In this document: one piece after another, positions 30,732-38,594 of the stretch
How positions within the stretch are numbered: position 1 is the stretch's first letter
Layout: each line of letters opens with the position of its first letter
Source of the DNA: Marinomonas ostreistagni
Lineage (GTDB): Bacteria; Pseudomonadota; Gammaproteobacteria; Pseudomonadales; Marinomonadaceae
Length of the DNA: 64,000 nucleotides
Assembly: GCF_016461785.1 (NCBI RefSeq)
Contig: NZ_JAEMUH010000013.1
Location: 62,001 to 126,000 of the forward strand
Reading direction: 5' to 3'
Made by a program: the position numbers and the translations under genes
Notes under the pieces: model-generated
Databases searched by the model: none
What the model was told of the DNA's origin: nothing
What the model saw: the letters and a program-made list of their open reading frames with translations, nothing else

Positions 30732-32435
30732 ATGAGTATTAGACGAAGAAAAAAAGCAGTGAATAAAGTAGTTAAACTACTTAATTTAGCAACATCGACT
30801 AATTCCAGTGAATCCTCCATGGCTTTGCGCCATGCTGAATCTATCATTTTTCAAAATGGGCTGTCTCAAGGTGATATCCCAATGTATCAGCTTTGCGATA
30901 GAACAATGCTGTTTAAGGTGAGTTGGAATGGGACTCCACGCCATATTAAAACGGAGCGTCCTTCAACAACGACGGAGAGTTTTACTCAAAGGCGATTTAG
31001 TGAAAAGCCTACCGAGGCAAGTCGATCTTATGCTGGTGCTAAAACCATTCTGGATGATATCGCTGATGATCTGGCTGCAACGCAAGAAGGTGAGTGCAAC
31101 GAGCAGGCGAGAGCAGATGTGAGAGAATCGCCAGAGCATTTTGATGGAGACGCAGATCTGTTCTCAACAGAGTCTTCAGGTGCGGATACGATGGCTGAAG
31201 TTGAGGAAGAATCCCAGCCTGAAGCTAAAGTGGATGAAATGGATGGTTGCTGTGGTCACGATGAAGACACTGTTGGTACGGATGAATTGCAGGAAGAAAT
31301 GAAGCAACAAAACGACGAACTTAACGATGTAGTAGATCAAGAAGAGCGATTCTTCTCTCATGATAATGTAATCAATGCTGCCAACGCATTTCGCCCTTCG
31401 GGTGAGCAATTTAAAGAAACGCTGCGTAATCAGTATGCTTCTAGTAATCCTGATGTTCCGTTTGAGCAGGACGCATATTGGTCAAAGGTCCATGGTTTGC
31501 TCATGGACTTTGATGAATCTGAAGTGCTGGTTGAAATGGATGGTCTTGAAAGCCAGCTAACTCTTGCTCAAGAGGCGCTCAAGGCGAAGCGAAGTGAGAG
31601 AGCGGCAGTAGAACAGGAAGAGTTAAAAGAGAGAACTGAGCGTGCTCGCATTGAGCAGAGTTTTGAAGAAGCAATTGAGAGGGCTTTTCAGGCAAGAGCT
31701 GTTGCCTATGAAGCATGGGAGTCAAAGCGAGCTCAGTTGCGAATGGACTCGATGCGCGCTGAGCAAGATGCACAGCAAGGTTATACCGAGCTAACAGAGC
31801 GTATGTCTAGTTGCAAAGAGCAATACGCCCAGCATCTTCAGCTTAAAGAAGATTACCGTGCTGCGAAAATAATGCATGAATTGCGTCGTCATTTGGCCCT
31901 GGCCGCAAAGGGAGATGAGCAGTCTATTCAATCTTACGATATGGTCATCAATATTATGTCTGAAAGTGACTTGTCGCTTAGAGATTTAGAGTTTTCAGAT
32001 ATTCGTAATAAAAGCCTTTTCATTCGGTTGTTAGAGCGTGAAGCGGCACAAATTTCAGATGTTCATGAACGCGAAGTATACACTGAAGAGATGCTTGATA
32101 AGTTCCTATTAGCCAGTCGGCAGGAGCAGCCAGCTAAAAACTCAGAAAACCCTATTGAGCGTGTAGAGCGACTGTTAAAAAGCATCGAAGGAGTAGGGCA
32201 CTTCGAGAGTCAAAAAGTCATTGAGCAAGTGCTAAAGTTAATGGAGTCTCACCAAGTTAGTGTTCGAGATCTCGATTATGGTTGTATTAATAAATATTCC
32301 GTTTTTATTTGCTTAATAAACTGGGAAGCAGAACAAATACACTCTCTGACTGAGCGTGAGAAGTTTACCTCTTCGATTTTAGAGGATTACGTGCAATATT
32401 CAGTGACCAATCCTCGGTCTTCACAAAAAGCCTAA
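30732..32435 (+). CDS. Large acidic DUF2786-type repeat protein, function unknown
   Basis: 567 aa, soluble. Residues 11–55 match the DUF2786 pattern (KVVKLLNLATSTNSSESSMA, LRHAESIIFQNGLSQGDI). An acidic, low-complexity region rich in Glu, Asp and Gln follows (about 105–210; includes DGCCGHDED). A charged Arg/Glu/Ala coiled coil spans about 268–370. The C-terminal third holds two tandem 80-residue repeats, about 379–462 and 476–557, aligned by SLRDLEFSDIRNKSLFIRLL / SVRDLDYGCINKYSVFICLI and HEREVYTEEMLDKFL / TEREKFTSSILEDYV. Each begins with a helix pair resembling the N-terminal DUF2786 unit, so three related modules may exist. Basic N-terminus (SIRRRKKAVNK). No enzyme motif is seen. It stands alone between the HIT gene and fumarase. 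Confidence 0.75.
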   Translation: MSIRRRKKAVNKVVKLLNLATSTNSSESSMALRHAESIIFQNGLSQGDIPMYQLCDRTMLFKVSWNGTPRHIKTERPSTTTESFTQRRFSEKPTEASRSYAGAKTILDDIADDLAATQEGECNEQARADVRESPEHFDGDADLFSTESSGADTMAEVEEESQPEAKVDEMDGCCGHDEDTVGTDELQEEMKQQNDELNDVVDQEERFFSHDNVINAANAFRPSGEQFKETLRNQYASSNPDVPFEQDAYWSKVHGLLMDFDESEVLVEMDGLESQLTLAQEALKAKRSERAAVEQEELKERTERARIEQSFEEAIERAFQARAVAYEAWESKRAQLRMDSMRAEQDAQQGYTELTERMSSCKEQYAQHLQLKEDYRAAKIMHELRRHLALAAKGDEQSIQSYDMVINIMSESDLSLRDLEFSDIRNKSLFIRLLEREAAQISDVHEREVYTEEMLDKFLLASRQEQPAKNSENPIERVERLLKSIEGVGHFESQKVIEQVLKLMESHQVSVRDLDYGCINKYSVFICLINWEAEQIHSLTEREKFTSSILEDYVQYSVTNPRSSQKA

Positions 32436-32460
32436 CAATCGTTCGAATTAGCTATAAAGA

Positions 32461-32492
32461 CCCCTGCTAGGATTGTTCTGGCAGGGGTTTTT
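32461..32492 (+). terminator. Rho-independent terminator after the DUF2786 gene
   Basis: CCCCTGC (32461–32467) pairs with GCAGGGG (32481–32487) across a 13-base loop, followed by five T. It stands before the fumarase gene. Confidence 0.8.
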
Positions 32493-32615
32493 GGTATTGA
32501 TATGGTGAATGTACGGTATATTTAATGAAAATTTTGCTTTTGCCTTTCAAACCCACTGCGCATCTTTTAACATTCTGCCTCCACATAAAAATATAATACT
32601 CAGCAGGAGAGTCGC

Positions 32616-34133
32616 ATGAGCATTATCAAAGAAGATGATCTGATCACTAGCGTTGCAGACGCGCTTCAGTTTATCTCTTACTACCATCCTCTAGATTTCG
32701 TAAAGGCAGTACACGAAGCCTATGAGCGTGAAGAGAGTCAAGCTGCAAAAGATTCTATGGCTCAGATCCTTATTAATTCGCGCATGTGTGCGGAAGGTAA
32801 GCGTCCGATTTGTCAGGATACCGGTATTGTTACTGTTTTTGTCAAAGTGGGTATGAATGTTCAGTGGGAAAGCGCTATGAGCGTTACTGACATGATTAAC
32901 GAGGGTGTTCGTCGCGCCTACCTCCACCCTGACAACGTATTGCGTGCATCGATTCTTGATGATCCTGCTGGTGCACGTAAAAACACCAAGGACAACACGC
33001 CTGCAGTGATTCATATGGAAATTGTTCCAGGTGATACTGTTGAGGTGCATGTTGCAGCAAAAGGTGGCGGCTCAGAGAACAAATCTAAGCTTGCGATGCT
33101 TAATCCTTCGGATTCAATCGTTGAATGGGTTAAAAAGACGGTACCAACAATGGGGGCCGGTTGGTGTCCGCCAGGTATGCTGGGTATAGGTATTGGTGGT
33201 ACCGCAGAGAAAGCCATGGTGATGGCGAAAGAATCTCTAATGGAGCCAATTGATATTCATGAATTGAAGGCGCGTGGCCCACAAAATCGTGTTGAAGAGC
33301 TGCGTCTTGAGATCTTTGAAGCGGTGAATAATTTGGGTATCGGTGCACAAGGTCTTGGTGGCTTGACGACCGTTCTTGATGTGAAAATCATGGATTACCC
33401 AACTCACGCAGCGTCTTTGCCAGTGGCAATGATCCCTAACTGTGCGGCAACACGTCATGCGCACTTTGTATTAGATGGTTCTGGTCCTGCGGATCTTGTT
33501 CCGCCATCATTAGATGATTGGCCAGATATCACTTGGGAAGTGGGTGAAAACGTACGTCGTGTAAACCTAAATGAAGTGACGCCAGAAATGGTGAAAGAGT
33601 GGAAGCCAGGCGAAACAGTTCTTCTTAACGGCAAAATGCTGACTGGCCGTGATGCGGCGCATAAGAAGATGGTTGAGATGATGGCGAACGGTGAAGAGCT
33701 GCCTGTTGATCTGAAGGGTCGCTTTATCTACTACGTAGGTCCAGTGGATCCAGTGAAAGATGAAGCGGTAGGTCCGGCAGGCCCGACCACGTCTACCCGT
33801 ATGGATAAGTTCACACACACCATGCTTGAAAAGACAGGCTTGCTTGGCATGATCGGTAAAGCTGAGCGTGGTCCAGTTGCTATTGAAGCGATCAAAGAGT
33901 TTGGTGCTGTTTACTTGATGGCTGTTGGCGGTGCTGCGTACTTGGTATCTAAAGCAATCAAGAAGGCTGAGGTTGTAGCATTTCCAGAGTTGGGTATGGA
34001 AGCAATCTACGAGTTTGATGTGGTTGACATGCCAGTTACAGTTGCTGTTGATGCTGCGGGTACGTCAGTTCATTTGACTGGCCCAGCTGAATGGAAAGCG
34101 AAAATTGAAGCGCAAGTAATCGAAGTTAAATAA
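32616..34133 (+). CDS. Class I (iron-sulfur) fumarate hydratase
   Basis: Interconverts fumarate and malate in the TCA cycle with an oxygen-sensitive 4Fe-4S cluster. It has 505 aa, with the alpha and beta parts fused as in FumA/FumB. Cluster cysteines are visible in RPICQDTGIVTVFVKVG, GAGWCPPGMLGIGIGG and AMIPNCAATRHAHFVLDG. The C-terminal half has YYVGPVDPVKDEAVGPAGPT with TTSTRMDKFTHTMLE. AGGAGAG precedes the ATG. It is flanked by terminators on both sides, so it is monocistronic. The usual gene names for this fused family are fumA or fumB; which one is meant cannot be told. Confidence 0.96.
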   Translation: MSIIKEDDLITSVADALQFISYYHPLDFVKAVHEAYEREESQAAKDSMAQILINSRMCAEGKRPICQDTGIVTVFVKVGMNVQWESAMSVTDMINEGVRRAYLHPDNVLRASILDDPAGARKNTKDNTPAVIHMEIVPGDTVEVHVAAKGGGSENKSKLAMLNPSDSIVEWVKKTVPTMGAGWCPPGMLGIGIGGTAEKAMVMAKESLMEPIDIHELKARGPQNRVEELRLEIFEAVNNLGIGAQGLGGLTTVLDVKIMDYPTHAASLPVAMIPNCAATRHAHFVLDGSGPADLVPPSLDDWPDITWEVGENVRRVNLNEVTPEMVKEWKPGETVLLNGKMLTGRDAAHKKMVEMMANGEELPVDLKGRFIYYVGPVDPVKDEAVGPAGPTTSTRMDKFTHTMLEKTGLLGMIGKAERGPVAIEAIKEFGAVYLMAVGGAAYLVSKAIKKAEVVAFPELGMEAIYEFDVVDMPVTVAVDAAGTSVHLTGPAEWKAKIEAQVIEVK

Positions 34134-34157
34134 CACTTGATTAGTTAGAGCTTTTCG

Positions 34158-34192
34158 AAACGCCCTACCGGAACGACCGGCGGGGCGTTTTT
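34158..34192 (+). terminator. Rho-independent terminator after fumarase
   Basis: AAACGCCC (34158–34165) pairs with GGGCGTTT (34183–34190), with an inner CCGG/CCGG stem, then TTT. Located 25 bases after the stop. Confidence 0.85.
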
Positions 34193-34314
34193 TATGGGTC
34201 AAACTGTCAGCCCTATTGCAAATATTGTCAGATCTTTGAAAAGAGGGGTTTATTTGCTCGCTTACTACCATACTATGGATCTGTCAAATAACTTTACAAT
34301 ATTAAGGGCTAGAC

Positions 34315-35010
34315 ATGGTTAAATTGCTATTGGCTGATGATGATGCACGCTTGTCAGATTTGGTGAAAGAGTACTTCGATGGAGAAGGTTATGAGGTCAC
34401 TCATGTGTGGAATGGTCAAGAAGCTTTGGATCATATGGAGCAAGAGCGACCTGATATTGTCATCCTTGATGTCATGATGCCAGTTTTGGATGGCTTTGAA
34501 GCGCTAAAGCAAATTCGAAACAAAAGCTCTATTCCAGTTATTATGTTAACTGCAAAAGGGGATGACATTGATAGAATTTTAGGTCTTGAAATGGGAGCGG
34601 ATGATTATCTATCAAAACCGTTTAATCCTCGTGAGTTACTGGCGCGTATCAAGGCTATTTTACGACGCTCTTCGCAGGAGAAAGAAGATGATCCAATGTC
34701 AGATCTGTCTTTATCTGATGTGTTGTTAAGGCGTCGTGATCGTACTGTATATCTGCATGATGAGGTGGTTGAGTTAACCACATCTGAGTATGCGTTGCTT
34801 GAATGTATGATGATGGTGCCAGGACAGGTAATGACTAAGCAAGAACTGTCAGAAAAAGCGTTGGGTCGAAAGCTGACGATGTATGATCGTAGTTTGGATA
34901 TGCATATCAGTAACCTACGCAAAAAAGTTGGCAGTTTTGAGAATGAAGAACCTCGTATTAAAACTGTTCGGGGTGTCGGGTATATTTTTGTAGATGGAGC
35001 TGAATGCTAG
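34315..35010 (+). CDS. cpxR: OmpR-family response regulator, CpxR-like
   Basis: DNA-binding response regulator of a two-component system. It has 231 aa. Receiver domain residues 1–115: acidic pair LLADDDARLSD, phospho-acceptor Asp in DIVILDVMMPVLDGFEAL (about 52), Lys in DDYLSKPFNPRELLARI. The C-terminal winged helix (about 135–228) has LTTSEYALLECMM, DRSLDMHISNLRKKVG and IKTVRGVGYIFV. Closest by eye to CpxR, the envelope-stress regulator, and paired with a CpxA-like kinase 24 bases downstream. No cpxP is present. The regulon is not determinable. Confidence 0.88.
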   Translation: MVKLLLADDDARLSDLVKEYFDGEGYEVTHVWNGQEALDHMEQERPDIVILDVMMPVLDGFEALKQIRNKSSIPVIMLTAKGDDIDRILGLEMGADDYLSKPFNPRELLARIKAILRRSSQEKEDDPMSDLSLSDVLLRRRDRTVYLHDEVVELTTSEYALLECMMMVPGQVMTKQELSEKALGRKLTMYDRSLDMHISNLRKKVGSFENEEPRIKTVRGVGYIFVDGAEC

Positions 35011-35034
35011 TCATCGCGCTAGCTGCCTAGAAGT

Positions 35035-36357
35035 ATGAAAAATACATTTTTGCGTGTTTTTTTGGTTGTGCTTTTCTCCAATATGGTCGTAGTAGCGATC
35101 GGCTTGGGAGTTGTGAGTTTTGTTCAAGATAAAGATCAAGTATCAGCAGATGTGCTCGGTGATGTTGGTGTTGACTTGGTTTCTATCTATGAGAAAAGTG
35201 GGGCGAGTGAACTTCAGGCTCAAGCACGCATTTATGAACAGCAGCTTCAAGGCAGTATTTATATTTATCAGGAAAATGGACGCCCTCTATTAAGGCCATT
35301 GCCAAGGAATTTTCGAGAGCAGTCGGCGCTTGGTTCTGATGTTGAATCGGATACATCAGAAGCGGCAGCTGATGCTCGTCGCAGTCAGTTTATACAGGTG
35401 ATCGGGGCAAGTAATACGCAATACCTTCTTGTATTTAGGCCGCAAGATAGTAGTGACGAGGTGAGTCCTTGGGTTATTTCTTTGCTGTCTCTTCTTGGGT
35501 TGTTAGTGTCTAGTGCGATTTTGGCTTACTGGTTAATGGGGCCGCTTCTTAAGTTGCAGAAAATTACCCGCTCTTTTGGTCAAGGTGATATGGCGGCTCG
35601 AGTGGATCGTCGCCTGGTGCGTCGAAATGATGCTATTGGCAACTTGGCGCGTGAGTTTAATGAAATGGCAGGTCGCATAGAGACTTTGTTGAGCTCCAAG
35701 GAAAGGTTGTTACGCGATGTTTCTCATGAACTGCGTACGCCTTTGGCGCGGATTGAGGTGGCACTGACGATTGCAGAGGATAAGCAAGGACAGTCAACAC
35801 AGCAAAACTATTTAGACCGTATTCGTAATGAATTGCATGAACTTGATGAGCTGATTGGTCAGGTGTTGACGCTTTCTCGGCTTGAGGCTGCTTCTATGCA
35901 AAAATCGGAAATTGATATGCAGGCTTGGCTTGGTGAAATAGTTGAAGATGTGCAATTTGAGTCTCAGTTACGTGGCATCACTATCACCAAATCAGGAGAT
36001 TCACCAAAATTGCTGCATGGGGATTCAGTGCAGTTAAGGCACGCGGTAGAGAATGTGCTGCGCAATGCGTGTTTTTACTCTGGCGAAGGAAGTCTTGTTG
36101 AGGTGGTTTCTTCTATGCAAGGTAAGCGTGCCATTGTCTCTATAAAGGACAATGGTCCGGGTGTGGCAGATGAAATGTTAGAAAAGATCTTTCATGCATT
36201 CTTTCGCTCTTCTTCGGCGCGTGAATCAAATAGCGGCGGTTTTGGTGTTGGGTTGACCATCGCTAAGCGTATTGTTCAAGCACATAACGGTGAAATAAAA
36301 GCGTTTAACCGACCTGAAGGCGGTTTGGAAGTATGCTTCTGCTTGCCTATTGCATGA
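35035..36357 (+). CDS. cpxA: Sensor histidine kinase, CpxA-like
   Basis: Membrane sensor kinase partner of the upstream regulator. It has 440 aa. TM1 is about residues 5–28 and TM2 about 144–165 (VISLLSLLGLLVSSAILAYW), enclosing a periplasmic sensor region of about 115 aa. A HAMP domain (about 168–220) follows. The HisKA H-box is LLRDVSHELRTPLARIEVAL (phospho-His about 232). The ATPase domain shows ENVLRNACFYS (N box), DNGPGVADEM (G1) and GFGVGLTIAKRI (G2). It resembles CpxA in the PLARI motif and domain plan. It ends just before the rnpB promoter. Confidence 0.9.
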   Translation: MKNTFLRVFLVVLFSNMVVVAIGLGVVSFVQDKDQVSADVLGDVGVDLVSIYEKSGASELQAQARIYEQQLQGSIYIYQENGRPLLRPLPRNFREQSALGSDVESDTSEAAADARRSQFIQVIGASNTQYLLVFRPQDSSDEVSPWVISLLSLLGLLVSSAILAYWLMGPLLKLQKITRSFGQGDMAARVDRRLVRRNDAIGNLAREFNEMAGRIETLLSSKERLLRDVSHELRTPLARIEVALTIAEDKQGQSTQQNYLDRIRNELHELDELIGQVLTLSRLEAASMQKSEIDMQAWLGEIVEDVQFESQLRGITITKSGDSPKLLHGDSVQLRHAVENVLRNACFYSGEGSLVEVVSSMQGKRAIVSIKDNGPGVADEMLEKIFHAFFRSSSARESNSGGFGVGLTIAKRIVQAHNGEIKAFNRPEGGLEVCFCLPIA

Positions 36358-36384
36358 AAAATGAGGGCTGATGTGTGATTTTTC

Positions 36385-36412
36385 TTGCAATTCCAGCTTC
36401 ACCCTGTAGTAT
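36385..36412 (+). promoter_or_regulatory. rnpB promoter
   Basis: -35 TTGCAA (36385–36390), 16-bp spacer, -10 TAGTAT (36407–36412). The expected transcript start near 36419–36421 coincides with the first base of the RNase P helix P1, which supports the assignment. Confidence 0.75.
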
Positions 36413-36418
36413 GCCCGT

Positions 36419-36775
36419 CCGCAAGTTGGCCAGACAGTCGCCGCTTTGATATATCAAAGGGGAGGAAAGTCCGGGCTTCGCAGGGTGAAGTGCCAGGTAA
36501 CGCCTGGGGGGCGAGAGCCTACGGAAAGTGCAGCAGAAAATACACCGCCTAAGCAGTTTACTGCCGGTAAGGTTGAAATGGTGCGGTAAGAGCGCACCGC
36601 GCACCTGGTAACAGTGTGTGGCAAGGTAAACCCCACTTGAAGCAAGACCAAATAGGAACTCATTGGTGTGACCCGCACTGAGTTCGGGTAGGTTGCTTGA
36701 GCCATGTAGCGATACATGGCCTAGATGAATGACTGTCCACGACAGAACCCGGCTTATCGGCCAACTTGCTCATTC
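36419..36775 (+). ncRNA. rnpB: RNase P RNA (type A)
   Basis: Catalytic RNA of RNase P, which matures tRNA 5' ends. It is recognised from conserved blocks: GGGGAGGAAAGTCCGGGC (about 36459–36477), GCCAGGTAACGCCTGGGGGG, GTGCGGTAAGAGCGCACCG, AGACCAAATAG and the 3' block ending ACAGAACCCGGCTTATCGG. Ends are set by helix P1: GCAAGTTGGCC (36421–36431) pairs with GGCCAACTTGC (36759–36769). P3 is a short perfect hairpin, CTTTGATATATCAAAG. It sits between cpxA and mraZ, with its own promoter and terminator. Exact ends are good to a few bases. Confidence 0.97.
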
Positions 36776-36836
36776 TATTCTTCGATTGACTCTCAACACT
36801 AAAGATTCCGTCAACTTTTCCCATAGATATATAAAG

Positions 36837-36862
36837 AATTCGCTTTAGGCGAATTTTTTTTT
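36837..36862 (+). terminator. Rho-independent terminator after rnpB
   Basis: AATTCGC (36837–36843) pairs with GCGAATT (36849–36855), loop TTTAG, followed by an unbroken T run to 36862. It ends rnpB before the mraZ promoter region. Confidence 0.88.
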
Positions 36863-36899
36863 GGAATTTTTTAACTAAAATTAAAATTAGTGTTAAATT

Positions 36900-36925
36900 G
36901 TGGGAGAAAGTGTCGATAAGTGGGA
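36900..36925 (+). promoter_or_regulatory. Probable MraZ operator (TGGGN boxes at 10-bp spacing)
   Basis: TGGGA at 36901, a degenerate TGTCG at 36911 and TGGGA at 36921 form direct repeats of exact 10-bp period ending at the mraZ start. MraZ of E. coli is known to bind TGGGN repeats with 5-nt spacers upstream of its own operon. A possible promoter (TTAACT 36871, 16 bp, TTAAAT 36893) lies just upstream, which would place the boxes over the transcript start. Confidence 0.65.
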
Positions 36926-36926
36926 T

Positions 36927-37388
36927 ATGGGCGTGTTTAGAGGAATTCATCAGGTGAGTGTGGACGCAAAGGGGCGGTTGTCTCTGCCGGCGCGCTTACG
37001 CGATGAATTTATCCAGTATGAGGACGCAGGTGTGGTGATTACCATTGACCCACAGGCTCGTTGTCTCTTGCTTTACCCACTGTCTGAGTGGGAGCAAATT
37101 CAAGAAAAATTAGATCGCTTGCCATCTTTTCAGCCGCAAGCTAGACGCTTGCAGCGTTTGTTGGTAGGTCATGCGACTGACTTGGAGTTCGATAGTGCGG
37201 GGCGCTTGTTATTGCCAGCGCCGCTTCGTGAATACGCCAAGATAGATCGTAAATCGACCCTGTTAGGTCAGGGTAAAAAGCTAGAAATATGGGGCTTGGA
37301 AGAGTGGGAAGCTCAACGTGAGGAGTACCTGTCCGAAGTCGCTTTAGATAATTTAGAACTCGATACATTAATGGATATCTCTTTATGA
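36927..37388 (+). CDS. mraZ: Transcriptional regulator MraZ
   Basis: AbrB-like repressor of the mra/dcw cluster that forms a ring and binds its own upstream repeats. It has 153 aa from ATG 36927. A GTG at 36900 in frame would add nine residues but would fall on the operator boxes; the family N-terminus is close to [20 protein letters not shown], so 36927 (or GTG 36933) is preferred. Two tandem SpoVT/AbrB units are visible: [17 protein letters not shown] and [18 protein letters not shown]. Its stop overlaps the rsmH ATG as ATGA. It is first gene of the division and cell-wall cluster. Confidence 0.95.
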   Translation: MGVFRGIHQVSVDAKGRLSLPARLRDEFIQYEDAGVVITIDPQARCLLLYPLSEWEQIQEKLDRLPSFQPQARRLQRLLVGHATDLEFDSAGRLLLPAPLREYAKIDRKSTLLGQGKKLEIWGLEEWEAQREEYLSEVALDNLELDTLMDISL

Positions 37389-38323
37389 CAGACACAACAC
37401 CAGAACATATTAGTGTGATGCTGAACGAATCGGTCGACATGCTAGTGACCGATGCGGCTGGGACTTACGTCGACGGAACGTTTGGCCGCGGTGGGCACAC
37501 ACGATTGGTGTTGTCTCGCCTAACCACTGGCAAAATGCTTGGTTTTGATAAAGATCCAGTGGCGATTGGCCATGGCCGTGTGCTGGAAGCCGAGGATGCA
37601 CGTTTTACCATTGTACAAGACAGCTTTGCCAACATGGCAGAACACATCCCTAGCGTATTTGGCGTCGATAAAGTCGATGGCGTGATGATGGACCTAGGTG
37701 TGTCATCGCCGCAACTGGATGATGCCAGTCGTGGTTTCAGCTTTATGAATGATGGTCCGCTGGACATGCGCATGAACCCTAACGCTGGCATGAGTGCCGC
37801 TGACTGGATTGCCGTAGCAGCGGAGAAAGAGATCGCTGATGTGATGTACCAGTACGGAGAGGAACGTTACTCCCGCCGTATTGCCCGTGCCATTGTCGAA
37901 TATCGCAATCACACACCGATTACGACTACCAAGCAACTGGCCAAAATTGTGGCTGAAGCACACCCTGCTTGGGAAAAAGGCAAGAACCCAGCGACGCGCG
38001 CGTTCCAAGGTATCCGCATTCACATTAATAACGAACTGGGCGATTTAGAAACAGGCTTAGAGGCAGCGGCTAAGGCGCTGAAAGTTGGTGGGCGCTTAGT
38101 AGTCATCAGTTTCCACTCGCTAGAAGATCGAATTGTGAAGCAGTTCATGAAGAAGCTCTGTAAAGGCCCGGATTTACCACGCCACTTACCTATCCAGAAT
38201 GCTCACCTTGATATTCACTTTAAAACGGTTGGAAAGGCTATTAAGCCTTCAAAAGGTGAGGTGGATGACAATGTTCGTTCACGCAGTGCTGTGCTTCGTG
38301 TCATGGAGCGCGTGAGTGAGTAA
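37385..38323 (+). CDS. rsmH: 16S rRNA (cytosine1402-N4)-methyltransferase RsmH
   Basis: SAM-dependent enzyme methylating C1402 in the 30S decoding centre (old name MraW). It has 312 aa. The SAM-binding motif is [20 protein letters not shown] (about 27–46). The family strings [44 protein letters not shown] and [16 protein letters not shown] follow. The base composition looks a little more GC-rich than its dcw neighbours. It overlaps mraZ by four bases and ftsL by eight, so translation through all three is coupled. Confidence 0.97.
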   Translation: MTDTTPEHISVMLNESVDMLVTDAAGTYVDGTFGRGGHTRLVLSRLTTGKMLGFDKDPVAIGHGRVLEAEDARFTIVQDSFANMAEHIPSVFGVDKVDGVMMDLGVSSPQLDDASRGFSFMNDGPLDMRMNPNAGMSAADWIAVAAEKEIADVMYQYGEERYSRRIARAIVEYRNHTPITTTKQLAKIVAEAHPAWEKGKNPATRAFQGIRIHINNELGDLETGLEAAAKALKVGGRLVVISFHSLEDRIVKQFMKKLCKGPDLPRHLPIQNAHLDIHFKTVGKAIKPSKGEVDDNVRSRSAVLRVMERVSE

Positions 38324-38594
38324 GAGCACAAAAGGATTGCTATCGTTTTTATTTGCCTTGCTCTTATTGGGAGGGATGGCAATCACTTTAGTAGTGCAGG
38401 TGTATGACTTTCGCAGGGGATTTGCGTACCTGCAGCAATTGAAAAAAGATGAAGTGAACTACGAGGTGGTTTGGGGACAACTTCTGTTGGAGCAGAGTGC
38501 CCTAACCCAGCCAAGTCGATTGGAACAAGCGGCTATAAAGGATTTAAAAATGCATGCTCCGACCCCAGAAGAATTGGTCATAGTGAAGCCATGA
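38316..38594 (+). CDS. ftsL: Cell division protein FtsL
   Basis: Small bitopic divisome protein that complexes with FtsQ and FtsB and activates septal synthesis by FtsWI. It has 92 aa, starting at GTG 38316 inside the end of rsmH. There is a short cytoplasmic N-terminus (SKSTKG), one TM helix ([20 protein letters not shown], about 8–27) and a periplasmic leucine-zipper-like coiled coil containing [24 protein letters not shown]. The protein is poorly conserved, so the call leans on position, length and topology. Its stop overlaps the ftsI ATG as ATGA. Confidence 0.92.
   Translation: MSKSTKGLLSFLFALLLLGGMAITLVVQVYDFRRGFAYLQQLKKDEVNYEVVWGQLLLEQSALTQPSRLEQAAIKDLKMHAPTPEELVIVKP

Noticed and set aside
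31176..31409. Minus-strand ORF within the DUF2786 gene
   Set aside because: Mirror of an acidic low-complexity stretch; produces hydrophobic artefact sequence.
36900..36926. GTG 36900 as mraZ start
   Set aside because: It falls on the operator boxes and adds residues foreign to the family; ATG 36927 is preferred.
36454..36950. Minus-strand open frames of 85–96 codons over the rnpB region
   Set aside because: They lie across the conserved RNase P RNA and mraZ start, with no family-like sequence; shadows of the RNA gene.
38471..38590. Long N-terminal extension of FtsI
   Set aside because: It overlaps nearly half of ftsL; the ATG at 38591 overlaps the ftsL stop as ATGA and gives the normal FtsI N-terminus.
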